Shown here: one piece after another, positions 10,600 through 20,430 of the stretch
Numbering within the stretch: position 1 is the stretch's first letter
How the letters are laid out: every line of letters starts with the position of its first letter
Assembly (NCBI RefSeq): GCF_029227915.1
Contig: NC_079888.1
Span: 2,489,001-2,553,000, forward strand
Direction of reading: 5' to 3'
DNA from: Hydractinia symbiolongicarpus
Taxonomy: Eukaryota; Cnidaria; Hydrozoa; Anthoathecata; Hydractiniidae
DNA length: 64,000 bases
Made by a program: the position numbers and the translations under genes
Notes under the pieces: model-generated
Told to the model about the DNA's origin: nothing
What the model saw: the letters and a program-made list of their open reading frames with translations, nothing else
Databases searched by the model: none

Positions 10600-10855
10600 G
10601 TCAGCAAGAGGGCTTGACTACACTCAGTCTTGTGTTTGGAGAGTGACGACTCCACTTATTATCCCAGTCAAAAATAAAACAAAATCAAATAAAAATTAAG
10701 TTAGCAAGGGGGTTTGATCATACTAGGTCTTGTCTTTGGAGAGTGACGACTCCACTTATTACCCCAGTTAAAAAAAAAAGTATTAGCAGGGGGGTTTAAT
10801 CATACTAGGTCTTGTCTTTGGAGAGTAACGACTCCACGTATTACCTGAGTTAAAA
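10600..10855 (+). repeat. three tandem 3' UTR units with conserved hairpin
   Basis: Three imperfect units (about 10602-10671, 10702-10771, 10785-10852). Each has GCAAG/GCAGG plus a G-run, TCTTG, TGTTTGGAGAG or TCTTTGGAGAG, ACGACTCCAC and a CCAGT or GAGTT end. Each can fold a GGAG/CTCC stem. One unit of the same type lies in the 3' UTR of LINE copy A, which links USP copy D to the LINE family. Confidence 0.8.
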
Positions 10856-10911
10856 ACAAGGAATAGCACAGTTAAACAGAAAATGGTCAAAGTTTACTTT
10901 AGGAAGATAGG

Positions 10912-10972
10912 GATGTCTAGTTTCTGCTGATGACTGTCCGCGTACCTCTTCGAGGTGACCCAGCTAGACATC
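10912..10972 (+). other. predicted stem structure in the LINE-type 3' UTR
   Basis: GATGTCTAG (10912-10920) pairs perfectly with CTAGACATC (10964-10972). Inside, ACCTC-TTC-GAGGT forms a second hairpin. It lies just after the tandem hairpin units and may be part of a structured 3' UTR used by the RT. Function is inferred by analogy to R2-type elements. Confidence 0.5.
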
Positions 10973-11224
10973 TAGGGTACTTAGGTTCAGAAATATGGGT
11001 CAAAACCTACCTGCCCTTGGTTAAAGTTCTGTTCATCTTTTCAAATGTGTTGTGTCCTTTTTATTTTTTTATATATTTTTTTAATTAATTCCTTGTAAAA
11101 AGGGAGAATTGTGCTTTTAGAGGCATTTTCTCTAGAGGAGTACAACCTCTAGCTTATTTCCAAAGACCTAACAGGTTGAGTTCATCATTGCGGTGGCTTG
11201 CCACCTCTTTGTAAATTATTTTCT

Positions 11225-11304
11225 CTTACCTCAGCTCTTCTAAAAAGAAAACATATGACTCTTGACTGTTAATAAGGCGGTCATCACAGAAAATTACCGC
11301 TCTC
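11225..11304 (-). pseudogene. inverted copy of the end of USP domain D
   Basis: The reverse complement of 10500-10580, with a few differences: the same block encodes the USP tail (CDDRLINSHE, EELR) on the minus strand here. It ends exactly where LINE copy C resumes on the plus strand (11309). The two arms form an inverted repeat about 640 bp apart. Confidence 0.8.
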
Positions 11305-11308
11305 CTGT

Positions 11309-12035
11309 ATAATGAATGTGATTATGGTTAATGGCTGGCAAGTTGATTTCTTCGCAGTGGAAGTAGGAGCAAGAGGGTATTGTGCAAAAACCAGCACTGC
11401 CTTTTTAAAAAGAATGGGTCTCACCAACAAACTTATTTATTCCACTGCAAATGATCTCGATAAAATCAGTATGAGGTCTTCTTTTTGTATCTGGCTGGCA
11501 CGTGAATCCAATGTTTGGTCAACTGACTCCTTAATGCAATTACCTAAATCCAAGCAGGCTTTGCCCAATGTGGAGACCAAGGGTGTTTTATCTCGTCAAA
11601 AGGGGCCTTCTAAAAAGGTTAACCAAAATAAAAATGCCACTCAACCAATTACTGTCTATAAAAACATTGGTATTTTTAACAAAGGCAACACTTGTTACGC
11701 CAGCGCCATTTTGCAAGTATTAAGTACCATTCCAACAGTCTGGTGGCAAAGGGGGTCAGAATCGTTTCATTTGTCACCTATTGCGAGGTCTATTTCGCTT
11801 AACATGGCGAAGCTGAAGCAATCATTGTCACCTGTTTACCCTTCGAATTTTCTCTGGGCCCTTGAACGTCAAATGCACTCTCATGGAAAATGTACTTCCA
11901 ATTTAATAATCAGCAAGATGTGGCGGAGATTTTGTTTGCGGTTTTGGACGCACTTATGGGATTTTCCTTGATTGCTGCATGTAAAACCTCAACTGAAATA
12001 TCAATGTCTGTAAGCTGTAACACCTGCCTATATGA
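11309..12035 (+). pseudogene. LINE copy C, endonuclease C-terminus fused in frame to USP
   Basis: An open frame (11312-11971) matches copy A from MNVIMVNGWQVDFFAVEV to the linker and then runs without a break into the USP Cys box (NKGNTCYASAILQVL) and SLSPVYPSNFLWALE. This proves that endonuclease and USP are one polyprotein in the family. A frameshift near 11890 is followed in another frame by NNQQDVAEILFAVLDALMG and ISMSVSCNTCLY. The match then ends at about 12035, in the zinc-ribbon part, so the 3' half of the USP and the UTR are missing. Confidence 0.85.
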
Positions 12036-12039
12036 TACG

Positions 12040-12640
12040 ATTTCTATAGCTAGCTAAATAGCTACCACAAAATAACTTAAATATTAACTATAGCTATACC
12101 TATAACTATACTCTATATAACTACTTAGTCACAGCTACCTATCCAGTACACACATATACTAATCTTTTAAAGCTGTAGCTAGCTATCAGAAAATACACTA
12201 AATATTGCTTGTTCATAGTGTCCAATAGCAGAGCTAATGTTTTTACTCCATAATAGTCTATATAGATGAATTCCTGTGTGATTTTGTGTTGTTTATATTC
12301 CCAGACCTTGGATTTACATTTAGAACATATGTCACTAAAATGATGCTACTAGGCACTGTGCAAGTTTTTAACCATAATGACTTTCCTTACTTAAATTCTG
12401 CATTTTATTTCCTGTCAATTTTTCCAATTGCCTGTCAATATTTTATGAACTATTTCGTTTCGTTAAACGAAAGCCACACAAAGTGCTTCGTTTCAAATTT
12501 TAACCGATGTACTAAGCGAAACCAATCATTGACACCAAAATAATACGTTATGTTACATATGTTTTACTTCAAGTGGAAATCCGGCATTTACCACCTCGGG
12601 TTTTCCTTTTTAAGAACAACAAAAATTAAGTGTCAAAAGT
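12040..12640. other. AT-rich spacer with TAGCTA tracts, no gene seen
   Basis: Low-complexity AT-rich sequence rich in AGCTA/TAGCTA tracts between two transposon relics. One open frame (12286-12543) has no recognisable features and is probably chance. Confidence 0.5.
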
Positions 12641-12650
12641 TATTTACAAA

Positions 12651-13666
12651 TTAAACTGTGATTTTAATTGTGTACTTATTGACAATTTTTTTTACATTTT
12701 CGTTATAAACCATTTGATCTTCTTCGTTTTTAGACACAATGTCAATCCCCTTTTGTGATTGCAGCAGTTTCATTTCAGTCTCCTTAAGTTGTTTTTTAAT
12801 ATTGTTTCTTGCTACCACTAACTTTACTTCTATTTGGGCTGATAATTGACATAATTGTTGTCTGCACATGTTGGGGTGGGTTTTGAAACACTTTCTAATG
12901 TTGTCGTATTTACTGACTAACTTGCTATCTCCTAATATCTTTACAAGCAAATTTGCTCTCTTACTCATTTCTGTTGTATCCACTTTTTTTAAGGAGATAT
13001 TACGATTTGATGGCAACTCTCTTGGTATTGTTGGTGCTGCTTTTGGAGTGCTTGTCAGAGGAGTCATTGGTGTTGCAGAATGATGGCTTGAAAAGTCCAG
13101 TATTGAGGTGTTCATTGGTGACGATGCTGATACTGCATTAATGCTAGTGGCTGGTTCTGTAAAGTGTTGTTTCTTCTCTCATAGTGAAAGCAAAGCTTAT
13201 TGTGTCCAGAAACTTAATTAATGTGGCATCACTCTTGTTTTCAATTTTTATTTTGAAGGCTGGTATATTTTCTGGATGACTTAACCATTTTTCCCAGCAC
13301 AACTTTAAAAATTCCTTTTCTGTTTCTATTGTATGTTGCCGAAAGTGATGAGTTTTTTTGGTTGTGTTTAGTGCCTCGTTGGTGTCGAAAAATTCAATGC
13401 CACTGTCTGCTTTTTCCAAAATTAAGATGTTACCAACTAATCAGCAATGCGCTCGAGGTGAGATGGTACGTCCATGGATGTTTTTCATTTACACGGTAAG
13501 GTATAATTGTATTGCTTCTTCTACTTGAAATTCCACTGCTGTGTTTACTTATTTTGCTTTCAATACCAGATAAGATGGTATGATTCGAGTTTTCCTCCTT
13601 AACTTGCAGTCTCAAAAATGCATTTAGGATCACATTTGCAGGGTGGTGATTAGAGGAAGGGAACAC
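12651..13666 (-). pseudogene. unrecognised repeated gene family, copy 1 (decayed)
   Basis: Three consecutive minus-strand open segments, broken by frameshifts. The first has SNHHPANVILNAFLRLQ and KISKHSSGISSRRSNTIIPY; the middle has EKEFLKLCWEKWLSHPE; the last is Thr/Pro-rich (TPMTPLTSTPKAAPTIP) and then helical and basic. The same blocks in the same order occur at 25100-23640 (NHHPENVLFNAF, KITKHSKELEKRGNTVISY, a Thr/Pro linker, DVIIQYNHQRK). Two decayed copies in 12 kb point to a mobile or amplified family. I do not recognise the domain. Its 5' end stops abruptly at the USP fragment of 13655. Confidence 0.6.
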
Positions 13667-13880
13667 ATGCTACGCAAACTCCATTTTGCAAGCAATAACG
13701 GTTCTTCCAAGACTTTGGTCTTAATTACCATCAGAGTCCTCTTTGTCATCTCCTCTAGTAAAGTCTATAGTCCTAAATATGTCACTACTGAATTGTTCTC
13801 GTTCACCAATTGATCCTTCCAATTTCTTACGAGCACTGCAAAACAGAATGCATGCTCTTAACAATAACGCGTTTTACTTC
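13655..13880 (+). pseudogene. third USP fragment (copy E)
   Basis: Begins directly at the Cys box (GNTCYANSILQAITVLPRLW, with a stop soon after) and continues SPLVKSIVLNMSLLNCSRSPI, then DPSNFLRALQNRMHAL and NNNAF. The order and phrases match USP copies A, C and D, but the sequence is distinct. Both ends are cut: on the left it meets the unrecognised minus-strand gene, on the right a CR1-like LINE in opposite orientation. Confidence 0.7.
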
Positions 13881-16061
13881 ACCCTTTTCCATGGCTTTTA
13901 TAATATCATCGCGTATTTTCAGCAGTAAGGTGGTAGTCGAGTGATGCTTTCTAAATCCGGACATGGTGTCTTTGAGTACATTCTCAGATGAGATGTATTC
14001 ACATATTTGGTTTGCGATACACCTTTCGTACACTTTAGACAAGGTCGGCAAAACTGAAACAGGTAGATACTGATCTGGAGAAGTAGCATTGTCACATTTT
14101 GGAATTGGAGAAACCTTTCCGATTTTCCATTGCGTATGAAATTTTTGCTCATCAATACCAGAATTAATAACATGTGTTAAAGGTGAAATGAGATATTCTA
14201 ATACAGGTTTTATAAGAGCAACTGGTATATTATCGAATCCAGCGGAACAATCCATGCAAAGCGATTTCAGTTCTGTTTCAACTTCCGCATAGGTCACATG
14301 TCTAAAATACAACTCTGAACGGTCATTGCGTAGTTGGAAATTGTTAATATGATTCAATAAGTCATCTTGTGTAGTTGGAACAGCGTTCAAAATTCTATTC
14401 GCAGTTGATATATTGTGATCATTCAGCGTGGTTGGATCCAGGCAAATTTTATCTTTCTTCGGATTTAGAATACGGTGAATAAACTTCCACACATCTGCAG
14501 GTCTTTTTGAGCTTAGAGCTTTCTTGAAAAACGTTTTCGTAGTGTGCTTGATCGTACGTTTCAGGTTATTTCGAATATCTCTGAAATTATCCCAGTCACT
14601 ATCAGATTGTGTCAGGTGAGCTTTGTGACGCAATTCTCTACATTTGCTTTGCATATCATTAATGCGGAGATCTTCTAGCCATGGTGCTGGATGTCTGGTA
14701 ACTTTGATTCGTTTCAATGGTGCATGTCGTTCTATACATGAAGATATTAATTCATTGAGAATATCTAGTTTATCATCTGCAGATTCTGAAGAATAAACAA
14801 CACTCAATGGTAATTGCGAAAAGTCAGTGACATAATCATTTAAAATGTAATTCTTGTAATCACGTATATATTTAAAACGAGGCTAAAATCTTGTAACTCT
14901 TGTGTTGATACAGGCATATATAGCATCATGATCACTTATTTCTGGTGTTGGAGTAACATCACAAAGTTTTACTTTACATTGAGCGTTTGTTATAAAATGG
15001 TCAATTAGCGTAGTCCCTCTTCTGGTTGGCTTCGTAACATGTTGTACTAAGTTATGAGAGTCAAGAATGTCGTTGTACACTGTTGTGATCTGTGAATTCT
15101 CCAACAAGTTGATGTTCATATCACCGGTAATAACAATGTGACCTCTCCACTGAGACACGACTTTATCTAATATAATATCCACTTTACTGAGCCATTCAGC
15201 TTTGCTTGCATCGTCAAAGTTCGGTTGATAAAAAACACCCAACAGAATTTTGCTATGTCTATTGTAACCATTTATCTCTATCCATATGTGTTCAAGTTCG
15301 TTATGTAAAGTTGTGAAGTCATTTCGTAATTTAAAGTCAATATCATCTTTAACATACGCTGCCACACCACTTCCTCGCCTTTCTTCCCGGTTTTTATAGA
15401 CTAGCTTGAAACCTGGTAATTCAACATATTCGATAATGTGTTTATTATTTTTCAACCAAGTTTCAGACATTGTCATTATATCGAAGTTATATGTATGGGC
15501 AAATACTTGAAATTCTGCGAAAGAAGATATCAAGGATTGAGTGTTCAAATGAGATATTTTTAACAAATGTTTGTTTTTGTTCAGCGCTTCAAGATGGTAG
15601 TCAGTCATTAATACGTCGTTCTCACTTTCTACATAGGATGTATTAAGTGAAACATTGAGAAACGGGAGAACAGTATGAAGACATCGATCACACATTGTTT
15701 CGTACGGTACTCGAGAATTCGTAGCCAAGTGTTGTTTATTTTGGCATACTGCATGTGAAACATCGAGGCATTGACTACATAATAGACGTTTTTGGTTACA
15801 TCTCACTACTTTAGAACAAGTACTGCATTTAGGAGCGACGAAACCAGGTCCTGGATTAACTTCAATATCACCATCAAGAATAAGATTAAACGTGGCACTG
15901 CAATTTGAATAATACAATACCCGTGATTTCCCTCTTTTAAGATGTCTCGCTTGGGTATTCTTTGGTAACGACGGTAATGAAGTTTCATAATGTACTTGTT
16001 GATCACTGGAACTAATTACGAATGTTGTTAAAATTAATGTGTAAAATAGAATTTTTCTCAT
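13880..16061 (-). pseudogene. CR1-like non-LTR retrotransposon ORF with signal peptide, 2A, PHD-like finger, APE endonuclease and partial RT
   Basis: From ATG 16061 the frame reads a hydrophobic N-terminus (MRKILFYTLILTTFVISS), a 2A-like motif DGDIEVNPGP (residues 63-72), a Cys-rich finger (CSTCSKVVRC, CSQC, CDRC), and an APE-type endonuclease (HLNTQSL, MSETWL, GDMNINLL, ISDHDAI). A single in-frame TAG at 14885-14883 interrupts the chain; the same frame continues with the RT N-terminus (APWLEDLR, GFDNIP, WKIGKVSPIPKC, LPTLSKVYERCI, SGFRKHHST). The match ends at about 13880, before RT motif A, so the element lacks most of its RT. LINE copies are usually truncated at the 5' end, so this 3' loss reflects a later deletion or rearrangement. 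Confidence 0.85.
15846..15875 (-). other. 2A-like ribosome-skipping motif
   Basis: Encodes DGDIEVNPGP in the CR1-like ORF, matching the consensus D-x-E-x-N-P-G-P. Known 2A peptides separate the upstream and downstream products at the Gly-Pro step. Upstream lie 71 residues starting with a signal-peptide-like stretch. Confidence 0.85.
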
Positions 16062-16074
16062 ATCACCTGGTTTC

Positions 16075-18030
16075 TATTAGATGGAATGTAAGAAGCCGGT
16101 GTAGAAAATTCTCCCGCAATCAATTTTCAGAGCAACGACTTATTTTGTAAATTCCTTCCAAATTATTAGTCAATTCACAAAATGTCTTCTTGGTTATCAT
16201 ATATCAATAACAAAATAAATCGGTGTTAAAATCTGTAACAAATATAAGTAAAATCTTGGTTTATCATAACTTTATCAATAACTTTTATCAACAATCAACA
16301 AACACGTCCGTTCTCAACGGATGGGATCGAGAAACTATTTTTCTATTAACAAGCGTGTGTTATTGCGTCACCACTCAACAATTGTAGACGCGAATACCGA
16401 CATGCTAACAAAGGAAGTAGATAGAAGTAAACACAACAGCATATGTGACGGTTTTGGGGAAAACGGTAACAACCTATAATATCGGTAATTATTTTATCGG
16501 TAGTATTGATAATAAAACAAAAGAAATAACGATAGTATTGGTAATCAAAAATTACAAGTATCGTTACATTTTTAGCAAGTATCGGTAGTGCTAATAATAT
16601 TATCGATACTTCTCTTATGATTGTATTGGTATTATCAATACCAATCTATTATCGATACCAAAGGTATCGGTAATTATTTCCAATATTACCGATACCAATT
16701 TATTAGCAATACTAGTGCTCATGATAGTGGCCGTAGACTGAATATGGCTACCTGACAATCAAAAAGATTACTGATGCATGTGCGTTTATGAATGAAATAA
16801 GCAGGACCGTTTAAGACGACTTGCCTCATAATAAAATTTATGAAGTTTTAAAAAAGATACCATGCAAAGAACCCTAAAATGCTTCTGTAACCACGCTTTT
16901 CTTTTTGTGAATAAATAGTGTAACCAACTTTAGCAAACACTTTATGGTTTAGCTTTTAGTATTTTATTAAGGTGGTCTGTTGTTTAATAAATTCGTAACA
17001 CACGGCACACGGTAAGTCATCCCTCTGCGAAAAAAACTACGATGTTTCGATAATAAAACTGTAGCTTTTTACTTTTGCCAAAGTTCCTGCTATTTTTTTT
17101 CTATTTTTTTGCGAGGAGGAGGGGTTGGGGATAAAATTTCATAGTTTTTGTCAATAGCATAGCAAACAAAAAAAGAAAGGGGATTAAAATCTCTGTGCTG
17201 TCGGTCGGTTTTAAATTCTGGTTCTGTAAATTAGATATTCTCACTGTGTGTTTTTCATGTGGAAGCGTGGGAATTTTCTCTCTTTTCTGAATTGCCATTG
17301 AGTCAGGCGGTTGTGCAGGGAAACGGAAAGCGAAATAGGTAGCTAGCTAACTAAATGTATTTATTTTTTAACATTTTATTTATATATACACTAAAAACTA
17401 ACAAGCAATAGTTCTCTGTTTACAAAAAAATATAGTTTCAGATTTCAAAACAAAATAGACCTCTTTACCAGTTTAGCTAAGCTTTTCGTTTATTTTCAAA
17501 CTTATATAATATGTAAATCAGAAGTTATCCATCTACACTCAGTAAAATTGAAAGCTTCAAACATGTTTCCGTAGAAAGAAATAGACTGAAAAAGACCATT
17601 CCTGCGTCTTTCTGTCATGCAGTTCTTAGAGCTGAAAAGGGACTACTGTGGAAAATTAATATTCAGTCTGTTGAAGTATGCATATTCTTATTTTTAATTA
17701 AAAAGCTGTATCAATTTGTGAGGTGAGCAGTCTTATTTGCTTTAGTAGACCCTGACATGGATTTTTAACTGTATCTACAGGATACGAGGATAGGTGGTAA
17801 AACCTCTTAAAAAAGCCTCTTCTTTTTAGCACTTTATGTTTAGCTACCAAGAATGGATGATTCGAAGTCAAACTTGAGAAGACAAGTCAATGCAAAACCA
17901 AAAACAAAAGTTACTTGAATCCGTAGAAGCGTCCAAACCAGAGTTAAATGTATATTTCAATTTAGGTATTAGTACTTAGATCATTATCTTTTTTGCACTG
18001 TTTTAATGTAAATATGTACTGTATAAATTT
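16075..18030. other. non-coding, possible LINE 5' UTR then AT-rich spacer
   Basis: Immediately upstream of the CR1-like ORF, so the first few hundred bases may be its 5' UTR. Includes the TATCGGTA/ATCGATAC cluster at 16478-16722. No supported gene. Confidence 0.5.
16478..16722. repeat. cluster of TATCGGTA / TATCGATA-like motifs
   Basis: About 245 bp containing many copies of ATCGGTA, TATCGATAC, TACCGATAC and related palindromic variants separated by TAATAAT-type spacers. No coding potential. It may be a degenerate minisatellite or a binding-site cluster. Confidence 0.6.
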
Positions 18031-18034
18031 ATAA

Positions 18035-20193
18035 TTATGATTTTTTAGCTAATTGAATTTTACGGAAGTTTCTGAGTTTCAAGTTTATGCCATCGACCAC
18101 CCGTTTCCATTCCTGCTCTCCCACACCAAATTTTGCATCCACATGAGCCCTAACCCATTCCACTTTTCCCTTTTCTAACATCAGTTTTCCTCTTTTACCT
18201 GACAGGGAAGATGTTATCAACTCCTCTGTTGAGAAGATTCCCTTCATTAGTTGGAATGCACAGTCGACTGCATCCGATGAATTGGCCAACACAGCTGTAA
18301 CTCCAAGGACATTTATCGAACACAGTTACTGTGCAAACTGTCCAGGTAAAGTGTCATGCGAAGAAAACTGACTCGAGTTCTGGGCATCTGAAGGAGCAGC
18401 AATTGTGGGATGATTGTTTGTATTTGGATGAGGCTCATCCACCATTGCAGAAGGTTCGTTGAATTCGGGAAGTTCTTGTAGTGGCGACAGTGCTGGCATT
18501 TCGTAATCTGGAACAGGAATTCCTGTCCTTCAACACATTCTGCAGCTTACCTGTTTATAAATAAATTTATTGATGCAGTTACCAAGTCTTTTAGATCTTG
18601 AAACTCCTGCTGCAAATTCTTTTGATTTTGCACCACAGCATCCAATTGCTCACAGCATTTGCTAAGCGTTTGCGTGGCTCTTTCTTGGGTTTTTAGGACG
18701 GGTGTATCTGCCCTTGTAATCAAAAAATCCTCATAGGTTGTAATACTTGTAATTGTCTAAAAATTAAAAGTAAGATTTTTGTAAAAAAATAAATAAATTC
18801 TCTTTGTTCGTTTAAGTTGTTTTACTCGCTTTTAATGTTTGGATGTGTGGTGCAATTTCCTCCAGCATTGTAGAATTCTAGAAGGTTATGTTTGTATTTT
18901 AAAATGCAGATTATTTATGCAGGGTTTGTAAATATTTTAGTATATTTGTAAATTTACCGTGTTCGGGGCAAATGTCTCGCTTTTGTCCTGGTCTTGCGAG
19001 CTTTCCAGCACCACATCATTACCATCGTCCGTCTAAACAATAAAAATTTGCATCCTTAATCTTTGTGATCCTAAGTTACATCTTCACTAATTTAAATTCT
19101 AAAAACATACTTCTGTTTTTGTTTTACAGCTTAATTTCTAACTATCCCTAAATAAAAATTAGGGAAAGCCCTCAGAAATATTTTAAAAAGCGAACAATTG
19201 TTCTCACCTCATTTTTATTTGCTTCTTTGTTTGCAGTATTCTAAAGAAGATAGTTAATAATAAAACCCATTTACCCATTTGAACCCCATGAGAAACAGTT
19301 TCCCCGAGGCTTAAAATAGGTTTCTCGTTTATATATGCCCAGATTTTATAGCCCAAGACATCAGGGATAAAGAAACGAGGGTTAAAATTGTTTGTCTTGT
19401 TTATCTACAGCCATGGTATTCCTAAAAACCTAAGAACCTGGTTTTTCAAAACAATAGGGCCGTAATCGGTTGCCTCGTTTATCTATATGCTGGACCTAAG
19501 AAACTTGTTTATAAGAACATTCGGTTAAAATAGGTTGTCTCGCGTATCCATGGTCTAGTTAACTCCTTCCAGCCTAAGAACCTTTGTTTATAACAGCATT
19601 TATGCGTCACATTAGGTTGCCTCGTTTATTTATGTTAAAATTAGTTGTCACATTTTTGTCTATTCAGTTTGCTCCTACAAACCTAGGAAACTAGTACATA
19701 AAAACTTTAAAAATCGCAACAGGAACATATTTATGAGCTACGATATTACCTTGTGTTTTGTATCAGAAGGTTCCCAATTTTCGTTCTCCTGCCAATTTTC
19801 CTCCCACTCATCTAATTGCTTTTTGTTATCTGCGCAAAAAAAATTACCTTGAAAGTTTAAAATTTAAACTTTGTTAACCTCGTCCCCAGGACTTGCTAGG
19901 ATTTTCATAGTTACGCCGTTCAAATATACAAAACCTAACAACGCCTCGGGACAAGGTTGGAATTTTTAATTCCTCTCCTTTGTTAACTTACCCTTCATCG
20001 CTAAAACTTTAACCGTGTAGATCTGGCTTCGGTGCCTATATCTGCAACGTTTTCCTTCCGCGATGTCACTCTCCAACTTTTTCAACAAAACCGTTTTAAA
20101 AATTGCTGTTGAGTTGTCACACTCAAAAAAAACAAGACTATATTTTTTGTGCACACTGTTTTGATTTGTTTTATCTGGACAAAATTCCGCCAT
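18035..20193 (-). pseudogene. BEN-domain gene, multi-exon, with in-frame stop
   Basis: Start at ATG 20193 (MAEFCPDK). Exons supported by splice sites and matching phase: 20193-19992 (KKYSLVFFECDNSTAIF, CRYRHRSQIYTVK), 19829-19750, 19240-19208, 19032-18958. Next are two candidates, 18896-18845 (leaves phase 1) and about 18757-18549 (coiled-coil-like, enters phase 0). The last segment, from about 18531, is acidic and Pro-rich and then enters a BEN domain: GIFSTEELITSSLSGKRG, KVEWVRAHVDAKF, INLKLRNFRK, stop near 18035. An in-frame TAA near 18329 interrupts it just before the domain. BEN domains bind DNA or mediate chromatin contacts. Apart from that stop the gene looks well kept, so an assembly error or recent pseudogene are both possible. 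Confidence 0.65.
19876..19960. mobile_element. very short relative of the CCTCGTCCCC MITE
   Basis: AACCTCGTCCCCAGGACTTG at the left and CGGGACAAGGTT at the right (imperfect inverse), 85 bp apart, in the first intron of the BEN gene. Confidence 0.5.
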
Positions 20194-20430
20194 TTTCGTG
20201 TCTTGTTGCGCAAATACAAAAGTTGGCAGTTGGGTAACTAGGGGTAAAATGGAATACTGCAACATTATTTCGATTGCTTTGACCAGTGGCTGAACGGTCC
20301 TCAGAAGGTGCAGTTAAGAAAAGCCGGACTTTTGTCTTAGAGAGTTAAAACATGTTGCGTATGTCACATGGTTAAGCCTATAAATTACGATGTGCGCTTG
20401 AAGTTTGTCGCTTGCAAATTTGTAACTGAT
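20194..20430. promoter_or_regulatory. divergent intergenic region between BEN gene and DUF7869-like gene
   Basis: 237 bp separate the two start codons, which point away from each other. A TATA-like CTATAAATTA lies near 20378 on the plus side. The compact head-to-head layout suggests a shared promoter. No transcript evidence is available. Confidence 0.4.

Noticed and set aside
17101-17298. 65-codon minus-strand frame
   Set aside because: No family features, in AT-rich spacer; no support as a gene.
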